From Symsagittifera roscoffensis (Eukaryota > Xenacoelomorpha > Acoela > Convolutidae), in the NCBI RefSeq assembly GCF_963678635.1, contig NC_087069.1, forward strand, positions 12,406,530 through 12,470,529: 64,000 nucleotides of DNA. Direction: 5' to 3'. Positions 24,223-33,810 of the stretch are shown piece after piece. Below the pieces are notes generated by a model. The model was not told where the DNA came from. It saw only the letters and a program-made list of their open reading frames with translations, and ran no database searches. The stretch's first letter is position 1, and each line of letters opens with the position of its first letter. The translations under genes were made by a program, and so were the position numbers.

Positions 24223-27200
24223 ATAGACAAACATTTTGTAAAACTGTTGAAGTATTTGTACAAGTAACTCCCATCTTAGTACTTAAAAAACACTAACTCT
24301 GCGGTGAGTAGAAAAAATTATTAATTTTTCGTAAAGACATTCGAAAACAATGAGGAATGTATTTGTTTTGTTTTGTATTCAGACCTTATTCTGAACTACA
24401 GTTGTAGAGAGGGGATTGAAACAATTAATCTGCGTGTTTCCAAGCGGATGTACTACAAACTACTATTTCCGTGGGCCTACGTAAGCTGCCGGTTAAAAAC
24501 TTCGAAAACTTAAGCTATGATGTTAGAAAATTGATAGTAACTATACCCGTTCAACTTTTATAGTTTTTCATAGATTTTTTTTTACTTTTAGAAGACCAAC
24601 AAAAAGCAGTAAAAAAACCAAGGGCTTTGTTTTGAAGTGATGTTTTGAAATCTTTTCTTTCAGCTTTAAGTGCTCTGATCGTGGCACCAGTTTGTCAAAA
24701 AAATTTACAAACTCGTTGAAATAGTTCATTTATTGAACTGTTTATTGCTTTTTATTTCGATTTATTGTTTGTGAGAAAACTATTTCTTAAAAATTATAGT
24801 ATTTTGTGAAGCCATTCTTAATCAATTACGCCTATAGATTAATAATTTTTGTTCAGTTTTATGTTAGAAAGCTCAACTAATCAATGTCATAATGTTTTTG
24901 TTCTTTCTTTAAAATGAAATTAGATATCGGCAGATTCTTGTTATAGAAAAAGCTTTTTTTTGCGAAATAAAAACAATTTCAGACCAAATAAAGGCTTTAA
25001 GTTTTATATTTCAGAGCAACTAAAGGGAGCTCTAATTTTACATCACCACTTCATAAGGTGATTTTTCATAACTCATGAACTTCTAAATGAAACCACTTAC
25101 AAAGATTGATCAAGTTTATTTTTGTGGTTTTTGCTATCGTTTTTAGTCACTAACATTCAGCTTTTACATTTATTGAATTTGCTTTTCAGTTTCACTAAAT
25201 TTCATTTTATCGGCATTAAGTTTTGTAAAAAAAAATGAAAGATCTAATAATAGTTCAGAAAAAATGGCAGATTGAAAGAGAGCTGCTGATGCTTATGAGA
25301 ATGCAAGTTGAAAAGCATGTGAATTTCAGAAAGAGAGTGAAAACAATTACCGAAATGAATATTTTATACCTCCGATGACCATATTGTGGGTTAAAAAAAA
25401 AGTACGGCAATTTCGTCAAGCTTCTGAGACTCACTCTGGGCTACATTGAAAATACGTTCTTGTTTTTAATTGTTTAAATGAAACAGAGCAAAACCAGAAA
25501 ACTTCATATTCAGATTAATTTGTTTGAATATGACACCGTACTTGAACTTGTTTTTATAGCTATTTGGGCTAATGTGGGAAAAAACGTCCGATAAAGAAAT
25601 ATCTCACTTTCAGTCAGAGTTAAATTTGTCTCCTCCATGATTTTCTTGATCACTTAATGAAATTTTGTCATTTCTTGTTTCAACATAAGAACGTTTCATT
25701 GCGCCAACAATTTTTGGAAATCTATGATATCAAATTTAGATTTATGATCTCATCTTAATATTTTCGAAGCAGATTTATTCTGCCTTGGGCTATATGCTAA
25801 CGGCCCTCCTAATTCTAACAATGGCAAAAAACAAGATTTCTCTTTCGAAACCAGGTCATATTTTAATTAGATTATCAAATAAGTCACTTGAAACCACTTT
25901 CATTTATTATATTTTAAAATCTGAGACTCTAAAATACCAATATTTTGCAATGAACTACTGAATATATATGGCGCATTGAAACATGAGAGATTAATTAATT
26001 AAATCAAGAAAAGCATTAGCACCCTTTCGTATAGCTCCACCTCAAGATTTAAGCTACTTTTTATGGAACTTATTTTACAGTTGCTAATAAAGGCCCTAGC
26101 TATAAAAATTTTTAATAGCGCTCGCAACAGATAAGCAAGATAACTGTTTAGCGTCAAATATGCGTCATACATTACTGCAAAAAGTTTGAGAAATTATGTT
26201 CAATTTCGAAAAAAAACGAATTGGAAGAAAAATTACTATCAAAAACAAAAAAAAAATAAACTAAAAAAAAGGTTAAAATCCTGTTTCAAAGATAAAAATA
26301 GCTGACACAAACTGTGAAAATTTTATTTGAAGTTAATTCGAGCACTACAGACAAACTTAAGGGCCGACAGATTTCATCCTTTTATTGTGTCATTGTAAAA
26401 CCCTACTCCAGAATGTTTGTTTTATTTTTGTAAAGGTTTCGTCTAACATTGAGAATGTTAAATCCACCCAATTGGGTTGACGAGTAGTGCCTACTTGCCA
26501 GAAGAGATAACAACTGGTCCGAGAGACATGTGTTAATTTTCAGCCCGTGGACAAAAGGCGCTCAATGCTAAATTATTTAGAACGCTTTTGCATATAAAAA
26601 AAAGTTGCAACAGACGAATACAAACAAAAATTTTTTAGGAAAACGAAAATTCAAATGAATTCAAAGTTGGAACTTGGAACTAGACAAAATCTGTGCCAAA
26701 CAAAAACTATATTTTTTTCCTCGTGACACCGTACATGAAATAGCTTAACTAAAATAAATTTAACCTTGAAAGATCGCAAAATCAATGCTAATTAAAAAAT
26801 TTGACAGGAAAGCAGGCTAAAAGGTAAAAAGACTAATATTTGTTTCACAGTACAACCAAAAAAAATTTACGGTATCTTCAAACTGAAAGAACTCGAAGAT
26901 TTTTTTCTACAAGATATCTTGTTTCGGTCAAGAGGCAATCCAATTGCAATCAGGTTAAAATTACCTTCGAGCTGATCAATTGATGTTTTGACCCAACATA
27001 CAAACTAGATGAAAGTTTTGCAATAGCAGATTCTAGATAACTAAGCTCAGGTACTACAAATTTGGGAAACTGTAATCAACATATACGAAAATTTTCTCTT
27101 TTAAATATTTTAATAGATAACAGACAAGAACCAGACAAAAAAAACAACAAATTTCAAAAAAAAGAAGTATTGGCGTGAAACTTTGAAAGATGATATTTTA

Positions 27201-27309
27201 TCCGCGTCGAAGCAAACTTTCAAATACAAATACGAAAAAATAGCGTATCTACTAACAGCCAGCTGGATTTTCATGTTTTCCGACATTGTGATAAAGAAAC
27301 ACTTTGATC
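24223..27309. other. 3' flank of ARM-TIR gene 2 and non-coding spacer
   Basis: The part to about 26840 is the non-coding remainder of the segmental duplication. From there to the MITE at 27310 nothing is recognised. No gene is supported on either strand. Confidence 0.6.
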
Positions 27310-27719
27310 CAGGGGCGGATCTAGGATTTTCTCGAGGGGGGAGGGCGGATTTTCAAAAAAAAATTTGTCCATTTTTTTAGGTCGACCAAATTGAATTTAC
27401 GAGCTCTTATAAAGCACTACAAAGACCCTGTTTTGGCCAACATTTATGCGCCGCAGGCAAAGTTTGAAAAAACAGGCAAAAAAGCGTTTTTAGGCACTTT
27501 TTGGAAACTTTTGACCAAAAATTTGCGTTTTTCGGCGCGCGCTCCCCCTCAAAATTAGTATAATGGCACCGAACGCGCCTTTAGAAAAATTTTATGGTCC
27601 GTCACCAAAAATGGATATCCTAAAATAAAATAAAGGGGGATCATTTGAGCCCGCAGGGGGTCGAATCCCTGAGGGGGGAGGAAAAGGCGTCCCCCCCCCC
27701 CCTCCTAAATCCGCCCCTG
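27310..27719. mobile_element. hAT-type MITE (410 bp) with perfect 8-bp TSD
   Basis: The element begins CAGGGGCGGATC and ends AAATCCGCCCCTG, so its termini are inverted repeats. It is flanked on both sides by the identical octamer CTTTGATC (27302-27309 and 27720-27727). An 8-bp target-site duplication with CAGGGG-type termini is the signature of the hAT superfamily. There is no transposase, so it is non-autonomous. A related copy lies at 43971-44379, and the two share CGTCACCAAAAATGG and other internal blocks. Confidence 0.92.
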
Positions 27720-27727
27720 CTTTGATC

Positions 27728-28507
27728 ATTTTAAACGAAAGTGCTATGTATTTTTGTATTTTGAGTCAAGAAATTTAACTGAATCATCCGGTAAAAATAT
27801 CTCACCTATGGTTTTTTATTAAACTCTAAGGGTTTAAAAATTGCTAATTCAGCCAGTTTGAGATAATTACAGCGCGCAAAATTTTTTAATTATTTGCAGC
27901 GCGTTTTGGAAGCGGCAAATTATTTGGCCCAGACATCATTCAAACGTGTTTTCGTGATGATTATAATGAAGTTTCAAAATTGCGGGATTTGAAATTAATC
28001 AATGCGTAATTAAACAAAACGAAAACTCAGAAAACTTTGCTCTGTTTTGGGATGAATCTGAATACTTCTCTGACTAATTGTCAAAACATTAACAAACATC
28101 TTTGAATCAAAAGTTTTCAAAAAATGTTAAGTCAAACGTTTGTCAACATTGGCGAGCTTGGTCAACGCTTGAAAATTAGCGACTCATGTTGGGTTTTTCT
28201 TAACATTCATTGACTTGGTTGCAAACTAATGAAACGAAAAAAAGTTTGGTTTTCAAGGTAAAAAAGAGCAATTTTGGGTTGATCAGTTTTGGTCAAATTC
28301 ATTCATCAAAATTTTGCATCAACTATACAATAATTAGCAAAAAAGATTATCGAGAAACCATTTTGACTGTAAAAGCTGTGTTTTTGTCATCACTTATGTT
28401 TAATGTCGACTGAAACTTCTATCTTGCATTTTGCATTTTGCTCTGTTTAATAGGATTTTGAATGCTCATTTTTTCCAATTCTCTGTTTTTTTTCATTAGG
28501 ATCTCAC
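27728..28507. other. Non-coding, downstream of the last seen DEG/ENaC exon
   Basis: No further minus-strand exon is recognised here. A segment near 27810-27900 with GGGTTTAAAAATTGC and ATAATTACAGCGCGC faintly resembles the dispersed repeat family. The next channel exon must be shorter, diverged or farther left. Confidence 0.5.
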
Positions 28508-28783
28508 CTGAGATAAATCCGTCGGTATAATTTCCTCTGCGTACTTGTCCAATTGTGTCAACGAAGCGAACCTCGTGTTGCCCAGTTTAGACGACTTAAT
28601 TTTGTTCATGTTGCAGATGGAAATTGCGGGAAAAGTGAGTGTTCTAGAATCTTCCATTTGTGTGACTACCGACACTGGCCAACCGAAGAAGTCGACGAGG
28701 AGGCTGCATGTCTGCCAGGTGAATCCGGCGAATGATCCGAGTACTAGGATAATCCACAGAACACGACGGTAATCCGAAGAGAC
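28508..28783 (-). CDS. DEG/ENaC channel, exon with TM1 and start of ectodomain
   Basis: A 276-nt exon, phase 0 at both ends, between acceptor CTGTCAATTTTAG and donor GTGAGATC. It encodes 92 residues. Near the start R-R-V-L-W precedes a hydrophobic helix of about 20 residues (I-I-L-V-L-G-S-F-A-G-F-T-W). Then comes the family's post-TM1 signature, read here as T-F-P-A-I-S-I-C-N-M-N, matching the F-P-A-V-T-I-C-N-x-N pattern of DEG/ENaC channels. The last third is the beginning of the extracellular domain. The family forms trimeric amiloride-sensitive sodium channels gated by acid, peptides or mechanical force. The cysteine-rich ectodomain and second helix with the G-x-S selectivity filter are not found, so the gene is incomplete in what I can see. 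Confidence 0.92.
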
Positions 28784-29671
28784 CTAAAATTGACAGTTTT
28801 AACAAAAATGATCCAAAAATAAAACAAAAAATTAAACTTGTTTCAAGCAAGGAAAAATCGTTTATGAACAAAAAATTTATCCAAAAAATCCCATAACAGT
28901 ATATGATCATGAATTATTTGCAATAGAATATAATTTTTTGAACCTGAGTTTTTTCTTAATTTTCATCGTGGGAGGAAAATTGATGACATGCGAACTACTT
29001 AGCCTATTCCTAAACCGATGTTCACTTCTTGAGTCAAAGTTTGAATTTATTTTAAGACAAATGCAGCGTTTTTAGTATAATAATTGTAGTTCCTGCGAAT
29101 CGCAGAGGAGCTATCAGTAGGCCTTAACAGTCCTGTCGAGGATAGTCCTTTTTGTATTATCTCCCCACATTCTAGACTGTGTTATTTTGTTGAGCGAAGC
29201 TCTTTTTTTTGCGACTCAAGGCCGTTTTTGTGCGTCTAGAACTTTCACGTGGTACCACTATTGCAGCCAAATTTGGTCAGGTTGTGGTAGACCTGAAGCT
29301 AGAGGTCAAGTGAGAGCTCGTCCTCACACACTATCATTGCCATGGCATGGGATCGATTACACGATCTGACGATTCAGAAGTGAACGCCTTACCACTATGC
29401 TAAGTGCTAAGTATGTCAAACAATCAAACAAAGGGTTTAAAGAACAATTTCTCTGCACATGCAGTTATACCAAAGAAATATATCTGAAATCTAAAACTTG
29501 AAAAAGTACCGCAGAGACGGACTCAAAAAAATCCCTTTTGATTCCAGAAATACAAACAAAATAAGTTACTCGTCTTTTTGCATCATATTTTAAACAAATA
29601 ATATTCCTCCTTGTTTTTTTTTGAAAAAGAGATCCATCTTTTGAGGGGGGGGGGGATTAAGTTAGCTTTAC
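28784..29671 (-). other. Intron of the DEG/ENaC gene, containing a SINE
   Basis: Intron of 888 bp, donor GTAAAGC and acceptor TTTTAG, phase 0. About a third of it is the tRNA-derived SINE at 29085-29410, inserted in the same orientation as the gene. A run of G residues lies at its 5' end (near 29645-29655 on the plus strand). Confidence 0.75.
29085..29410 (-). mobile_element. tRNA-derived SINE
   Basis: On the minus strand the head reads like a tRNA. An A-box TAGCATAGTGG (29402-29392) is followed by TAAGGCGTTCAC. A degenerate B-box, AATCGATCCC, lies about 43 bases after the A-box start. An unrelated body of about 250 bp follows and ends near an AATTATTATAC-like tail. The sequence is more GC-rich than its surroundings. 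The head does not fold into an intact tRNA that I can assign, so this is a SINE and not a functional tRNA gene. Exact ends are uncertain. Confidence 0.65.
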
Positions 29672-29794
29672 CTTGGCTGCCCTGGCCACCCCGTGGACTA
29701 GAGATGTCTCCTGGAAAAATAGTCTGGTAAGAGTGGTGCAGTCATCTGATGAGTCCAAGTGCATCATACGACGAAGATGCTTCTCCTCCTCTTG
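29672..29794 (-). CDS. DEG/ENaC channel, exon with the HG gating motif
   Basis: A 123-nt exon (41 codons), phase 0 at both ends, acceptor CCATTTACAG and donor GTAAAG. It encodes a charged helix E-E-E-K-H-L-R-R-M-M and then F-F-Q-E-T-S-L-V-H-G-V-A-R-A. The H-G pair just before the first membrane helix is the conserved gating motif of DEG/ENaC channels, so this exon joins directly to the TM1 exon at 28783. The protein segment is cytoplasmic. Confidence 0.9.
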
Positions 29795-30157
29795 CTGTAA
29801 ATGGAAAAGAATTTTCCCGGAAAATGAATGAAAAATAAGTCTGAAAAGCGAAAACTTCATATCATTTTTATCGACAGTGAGAAATCATTTTGAAACATTT
29901 TTGTATGGAAAATTTCAATTGCATTAATTTCGTAAGTACTTCGAAATCATGGATGATTAGACCGCAATGTGACGTTTCATGGTCAGTATATGATTTCATG
30001 AAGAAAAAAAACAATTTCGAATCATTTTTTTAATCCTCACTGCGAGATCGAGTAGTTGACCGGTTTTATCAAAAAAGGGGGATCGCTCAATTCTTCAAGC
30101 GAACCAAAAATTGTAAGTTCGATTCTCTGAACTAATAGAATCAGACCAGAAGCTCAC

Positions 30158-30281
30158 CTCAATTTGCTGTAGTTCCTGCATTATACTCTGTGTTCCATTA
30201 GTAGCACCTGGTTTGAAACCCCCCGAGGGGGGACGAGGAGGCAAACTGTTGCTCTCCTTACACTCGCCCCCGATCACCACC
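30158..30281 (-). CDS. DEG/ENaC channel, cytoplasmic N-terminal exon
   Basis: A 124-nt exon that enters in phase 2 and leaves in phase 0. The acceptor TTTGTGTGTTAG ends at 30282 and the donor GTGAGC starts at 30157. It encodes 41 codons rich in Pro, Gly and Ser (a P-P-R-P-P-S-G-G-F stretch) and then a glutamine/glutamate helix, Q-E-L-Q-Q-I-E. Frames match the exons on both sides. No domain is recognised. It belongs to the poorly conserved cytoplasmic tail. Confidence 0.82.
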
Positions 30282-30695
30282 CTAACACACAAATACCATG
30301 ATCATGATACGCTAAATTAAATGATTGAATGCTGAATTAAACGCTGAATGAGTTTTTTAAGAGCCAAAATTACTTTGTCAAAGTTTTAGAATTTAAGAAT
30401 CAAAGCTAATATTAAAAAGCACAATTTAAGAGTAATAAAAAATCAAAGATTTTTTGATATGCCAAAAAAAACTTCGGTAATTTCATTTTTTTGTGATTTT
30501 TAACAGATTTAATCATTTTTGTTTTCTTTCTAATGAAATTTATTCATCGAATGAAGAACATTGTAATTAGTTCAGAAAGAAAACAATCATATGGTCTTAA
30601 ATCAAAATCAAAATAATTAATATCAGTTTCATTTCAACTTATGGTAAGGAACCATTTGATTTCTTCTTTAGGACAAATAAAAAATCAATACTTGC
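30282..30695 (-). other. GC-AG intron of the DEG/ENaC gene
   Basis: The upstream exon ends GAAAG|GCAAGT at 30696/30695, and only this GC donor gives the phase 2 required by the next exon (AG+G codon). The GTATTG three bases further would give phase 0 and break the frame. AG|GCAAGT is the strong consensus of natural GC-AG introns. Confidence 0.72.
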
Positions 30696-31191
30696 CTTTC
30701 TCTGGGTCCCAGGATTTCCGGTCTGGGCGGCAAGAAATTACTTTTACTACTATTCAGCTGCCTCGCATCGTCGTAGATAGACGTATAGACAGGCGAGTTC
30801 GTATTTCTATGATTATGACACCCCCCATTCCCATTAGTACTCCTGTGATTATTATAACAGGGAAGAGGGGGAGGTTGGGTTGTAAAGGACGGAGATGGAT
30901 GAATTGTGTTTGTATTTTCAGACCCGACAACTACCGCGCAACAGCAACTTGCACAGGAGCCGTTGTGCGAGGCAGCCCCACTTAGGCTCATATCTTCGAT
31001 CCCGTTATTGGCAAGAACGACAGAGTTGCCAAGTAAATTTCTATTGTTATTATTATTACTGCTGTTGCTGTTGTTGTTGTTTACATTACTGCAGTTGTTG
31101 ACGAGACGGCGGTAGTTTTCGTCGGGGTAAGTTCGAACCATTTGCAGTGAATGAGCTGACCCATTTGGTAATTGGGGGTTGGTTTGGGAAT
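30696..31191 (-). CDS. DEG/ENaC channel, long low-complexity N-terminal exon
   Basis: A 496-nt exon starting after the acceptor TCTGTTTTAG (phase 1) and ending at a GC donor (phase 2), about 164 codons. Translation could start at an internal ATG at 31141 (M-V-R-T-Y-P-D-E), but the frame is open with plausible composition up to the acceptor, so I treat it as a continuing exon. It holds poly-asparagine runs, a C-A-S-C-C-C-A cysteine cluster that might be palmitoylated, and a P-P-P-L-P proline motif. This makes the cytoplasmic tail at least 250 residues, longer than the roughly 50-100 usual in the family. The exon at 40154-40400 ends in the matching phase and is a possible upstream partner. Confidence 0.75.
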
Positions 31192-31484
31192 CTAAAACAG
31201 AGCAAAGAAACTCATGCTACCTTGCAAAAATAATGATGCAAGTTAAAACTTAGTTTGAAAATAGATTTTACATAGAAAGAAGACTTTTTTTAAAGAAATA
31301 ATTTTTTAATCATCCGGACTTACTTCGAGTAATCATTGTCTCAAAAAAATAAGGAGATTTCTGAAACTTAAGAAAAGTTCCCAAAAAATATTGGAATTTT
31401 TTTTTTAAATTATCAATAACAAAGTTTCAGGGATTTAACCAATTATATTGGCGTTAAGTGGTCTGCATCTTTTGAAGAAAAATT
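31192..31484. other. Intronic or 5' flank of the DEG/ENaC gene
   Basis: AT-rich, no coding signal. It is either an intron or the promoter side, depending on whether 31141 is the true start. Confidence 0.4.
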
Positions 31485-31486
31485 GG

Positions 31487-32085
31487 CTCCCAGTCGTTTC
31501 CGCCCTATTAACGCAGTCTTCTCCGCCCCAGTCACTTCCACTCCAGTTATTTCCGCCCCAAAAGCAGTCAGTTCCGCTCAAATATCAGTTCCGCCCCAAC
31601 TAACGTATACCATAAGCCTTTACGAGTTAAACATTCCGTTGTTTGTTCATGTGAATCAAAGCGAATAAAAGATACAATGTTAAAAAAACCGTATCTTTGA
31701 CAATGTGTAGCAAAGCGAAATAAAGGGGATAGTTTTGGGGCGGAAATGACTGGGTTTTTGGGCGGAAATGACTGGGTTTTCGGTGCGGAAGTGTTGTGTC
31801 TGGGGCGGAAATGACTGGGTTTTTGGGCGGAAATGACTGGGTTTTCGGCGCGGAAGTGTCTGGGGCGGGAATGACTGGGTTTTTGGGCGGAAAAGTCTGG
31901 GTTTTCGGTGCGAAAGTGTTGTGTCTGGGGCGGAAATGACTGGGTTTTTGGGCGGAAATGACTGGGTTTTCGGTGCGGAAGTGTCTGGGGCGGGAATGAC
32001 TGGGTTTTTGGGCAAAATGACTGGGTTTTTGGGCGAAAATGACTGGGTTTTCGGTGCGGAAGTGTCTGGGGCGGAAATGACTGAG
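31487..32085. mobile_element. Foldback element built of minisatellite arms
   Basis: The right arm (about 31735-32085) is a tandem array of a word of about 21-25 bp resembling GGGCGGAAATGACTGGGTTT, alternating with a GGTGCGGAAGTGTCTGGGGC variant. The left arm (about 31487-31600) has the same words in inverse complement (CAGTCxTTTCCGCCCC, several copies). The two arms could pair into a large hairpin around a 135-bp AT-rich centre. All frames through the repeats stay open only because of the repetition, so no protein is called. Confidence 0.8.
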
Positions 32086-33319
32086 CACGGAAAAAACAAT
32101 GGCAAAGTAATTTTTTGAGATATGTTTTAGATAAAAGCAGAATGTTATGACCACAATATACAATCCTATAGCTTGGAAAAACAACGAAAAAAAAATACCT
32201 AATGTATTTCATGGTTTTATCTTAATTCAAACGATTCGCTTGCTCACTCTAGAAAAGGTTGAAATTCCAGTTCAAATGTTGGGCTAAAATAGTTGAACTA
32301 ACGAGCAAACTATCGAAAATAATAAAACTCACTTATTGAAGCGATTAGTGACTAATAAATGTAGCGTTTTAAATCTATTAACGGTTCTAGTCCAAACATT
32401 CGACTTGTCAAGCATTCGCTATGTCAGACATCCGATTTCATATAGTTTTTACTTAATAATGAGACGCAAGATTTTCCAAGGCAAGACAGTTCAATTAGCC
32501 AAATCCAATTGAACCGATATTCGTGTGCTCGGCGGAATTAGGGAGGGGCGGATGCTCCTCTCTCTCCTCATGGATATGACCCCCTTAATAGCAAAAAATA
32601 GATCTACTTAGCAATCCCCCATTTCAGAAAGGGGGATTATTTAGTAGATTAAGTTTTTCGACTTTTGGACCAATCAGAATGCAGCAAAATTATATTTCTC
32701 AAAAAACAGCTCTAACGCTTATTTATTGTATTTATTCACAGGGGTCGAGATTCTTGAGTAGATACCTTAGAAAGGACATTGTTAAGTAGATCCCAAAAAA
32801 ATTCACTCCATTTTCGGCAAGCAGCCCTAAAAAGTTTAAGCATGATCTAAACAAAATACAGTTACGTGGCAGTATTTAGGCAACTGCATATTCATACTCA
32901 TCACTAGGTAGACAAATACTGTAATAAACAATCAGAATCGACACAAAGGAAGAAATTAGTAAATAATAATTATTCAGTTCGTAAGAGTGCTTGCTAATCT
33001 CGATACTGATTGTTTGAAATAGTAATTGTCTGCGTACTGACGAGTACGAATACGCGGTTGTCCTCAATCCGCAAAATACAAAGCAAATTTTCTGTTGGTA
33101 TCGCATCATGGAAACTTTTCTGTGTTCTTCCTACTCTTAGCATCTTTTGACTTAGCATCTTTTGACGATCGAATTGTGTCACTTCAAAATCAAACAATGT
33201 TTAATCCCCTACAAAGGTTCTGTAACGTTCTGTAAAAGATATTTAAAAAATCTTGTAAACAAATCGACCGGCACTTTTTCTCTCCCCTAGTCTTAAAGTT
33301 GATCGAAGGAGAAATTAAT
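32086..33319. other. Non-coding
   Basis: No gene supported. A small inverted pair near 32606-32655 (CTACTTAGCAATCCCCC and GGGGGATTATTTAGTAG) is the only local structure noticed. Confidence 0.5.
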
Positions 33320-33810
33320 ATATTTGCTCTGAATCTCGGGGGTTTTTTTTTTCTTCAGACAAACTTCGACTTTTTGACTTGCCATTTTTGACGGAATTTG
33401 TATATATCATTCAAAAGGTATTGTTGTCATGACCATGAACCTGAAAAAATACAATATCAGTGATTATTTTTTGTAAAGTTTTGGGGATTTAAAATTTATT
33501 TTGTGGCCAATTTTGGAAAATTAACGCGCGATATATTTCGTGCTAATAACGCGTAAGCCGATCTATAATCCGTCTTAAAATCGTTCCAAATTGGTTGAAG
33601 GAAGCTTATTCACTATAATTGATTTGTTAAAAGCAGCGAATTCTATCACTTTGTCTTTTATATGGCGTGTGGGGTATGATTTTTACAAAAAAAAAAGAAA
33701 AAAAATTTTTATTGCTATATTTCTTTTTTTTTCATATTTTAACTGTTCCATAGACAGTCAGAACATTCAGGGTTTTGCCATGATACGAGCAGTTTTGTTT
33801 CTATTTCAAA
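33320..33810 (+). repeat. Dispersed ~500-bp repeat, another plus-orientation copy
   Basis: This stretch follows the copy at 964-1460 through CTTCGAC, GCCATTTTTGACGGA, ATATATTTCG, AAATCGTTCCAAATTGGTTG, GCGTGTGGGG, and a tail CAGTCAGAACATTCAGGGTTTTGCCATGA with GAGCAGT. The terminal hairpin is mutated and there is no satellite expansion. Confidence 0.8.

Larger units (their letters stand above)
19520..26840 (+). repeat. Segmental duplication, copy B (ARM-TIR gene 2 and its 3' flank)
   Basis: Collinear with 7140-14060. This copy lacks the dispersed repeats found in copy A, but its intron is about 2 kb longer. Exons are well conserved, while flanks survive only as alignable blocks, so the duplication is old. 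Confidence 0.85.

Noticed and set aside
29340-29410. Functional tRNA gene
   Set aside because: The A-box is good, but the B-box is degenerate and no acceptor stem closes; a SINE explains it better.
31568-32212. Up to 214-codon frames with repeating Pro/Lys/Ser-Phe words
   Set aside because: They are translations of the foldback minisatellite and occur in several frames at once.
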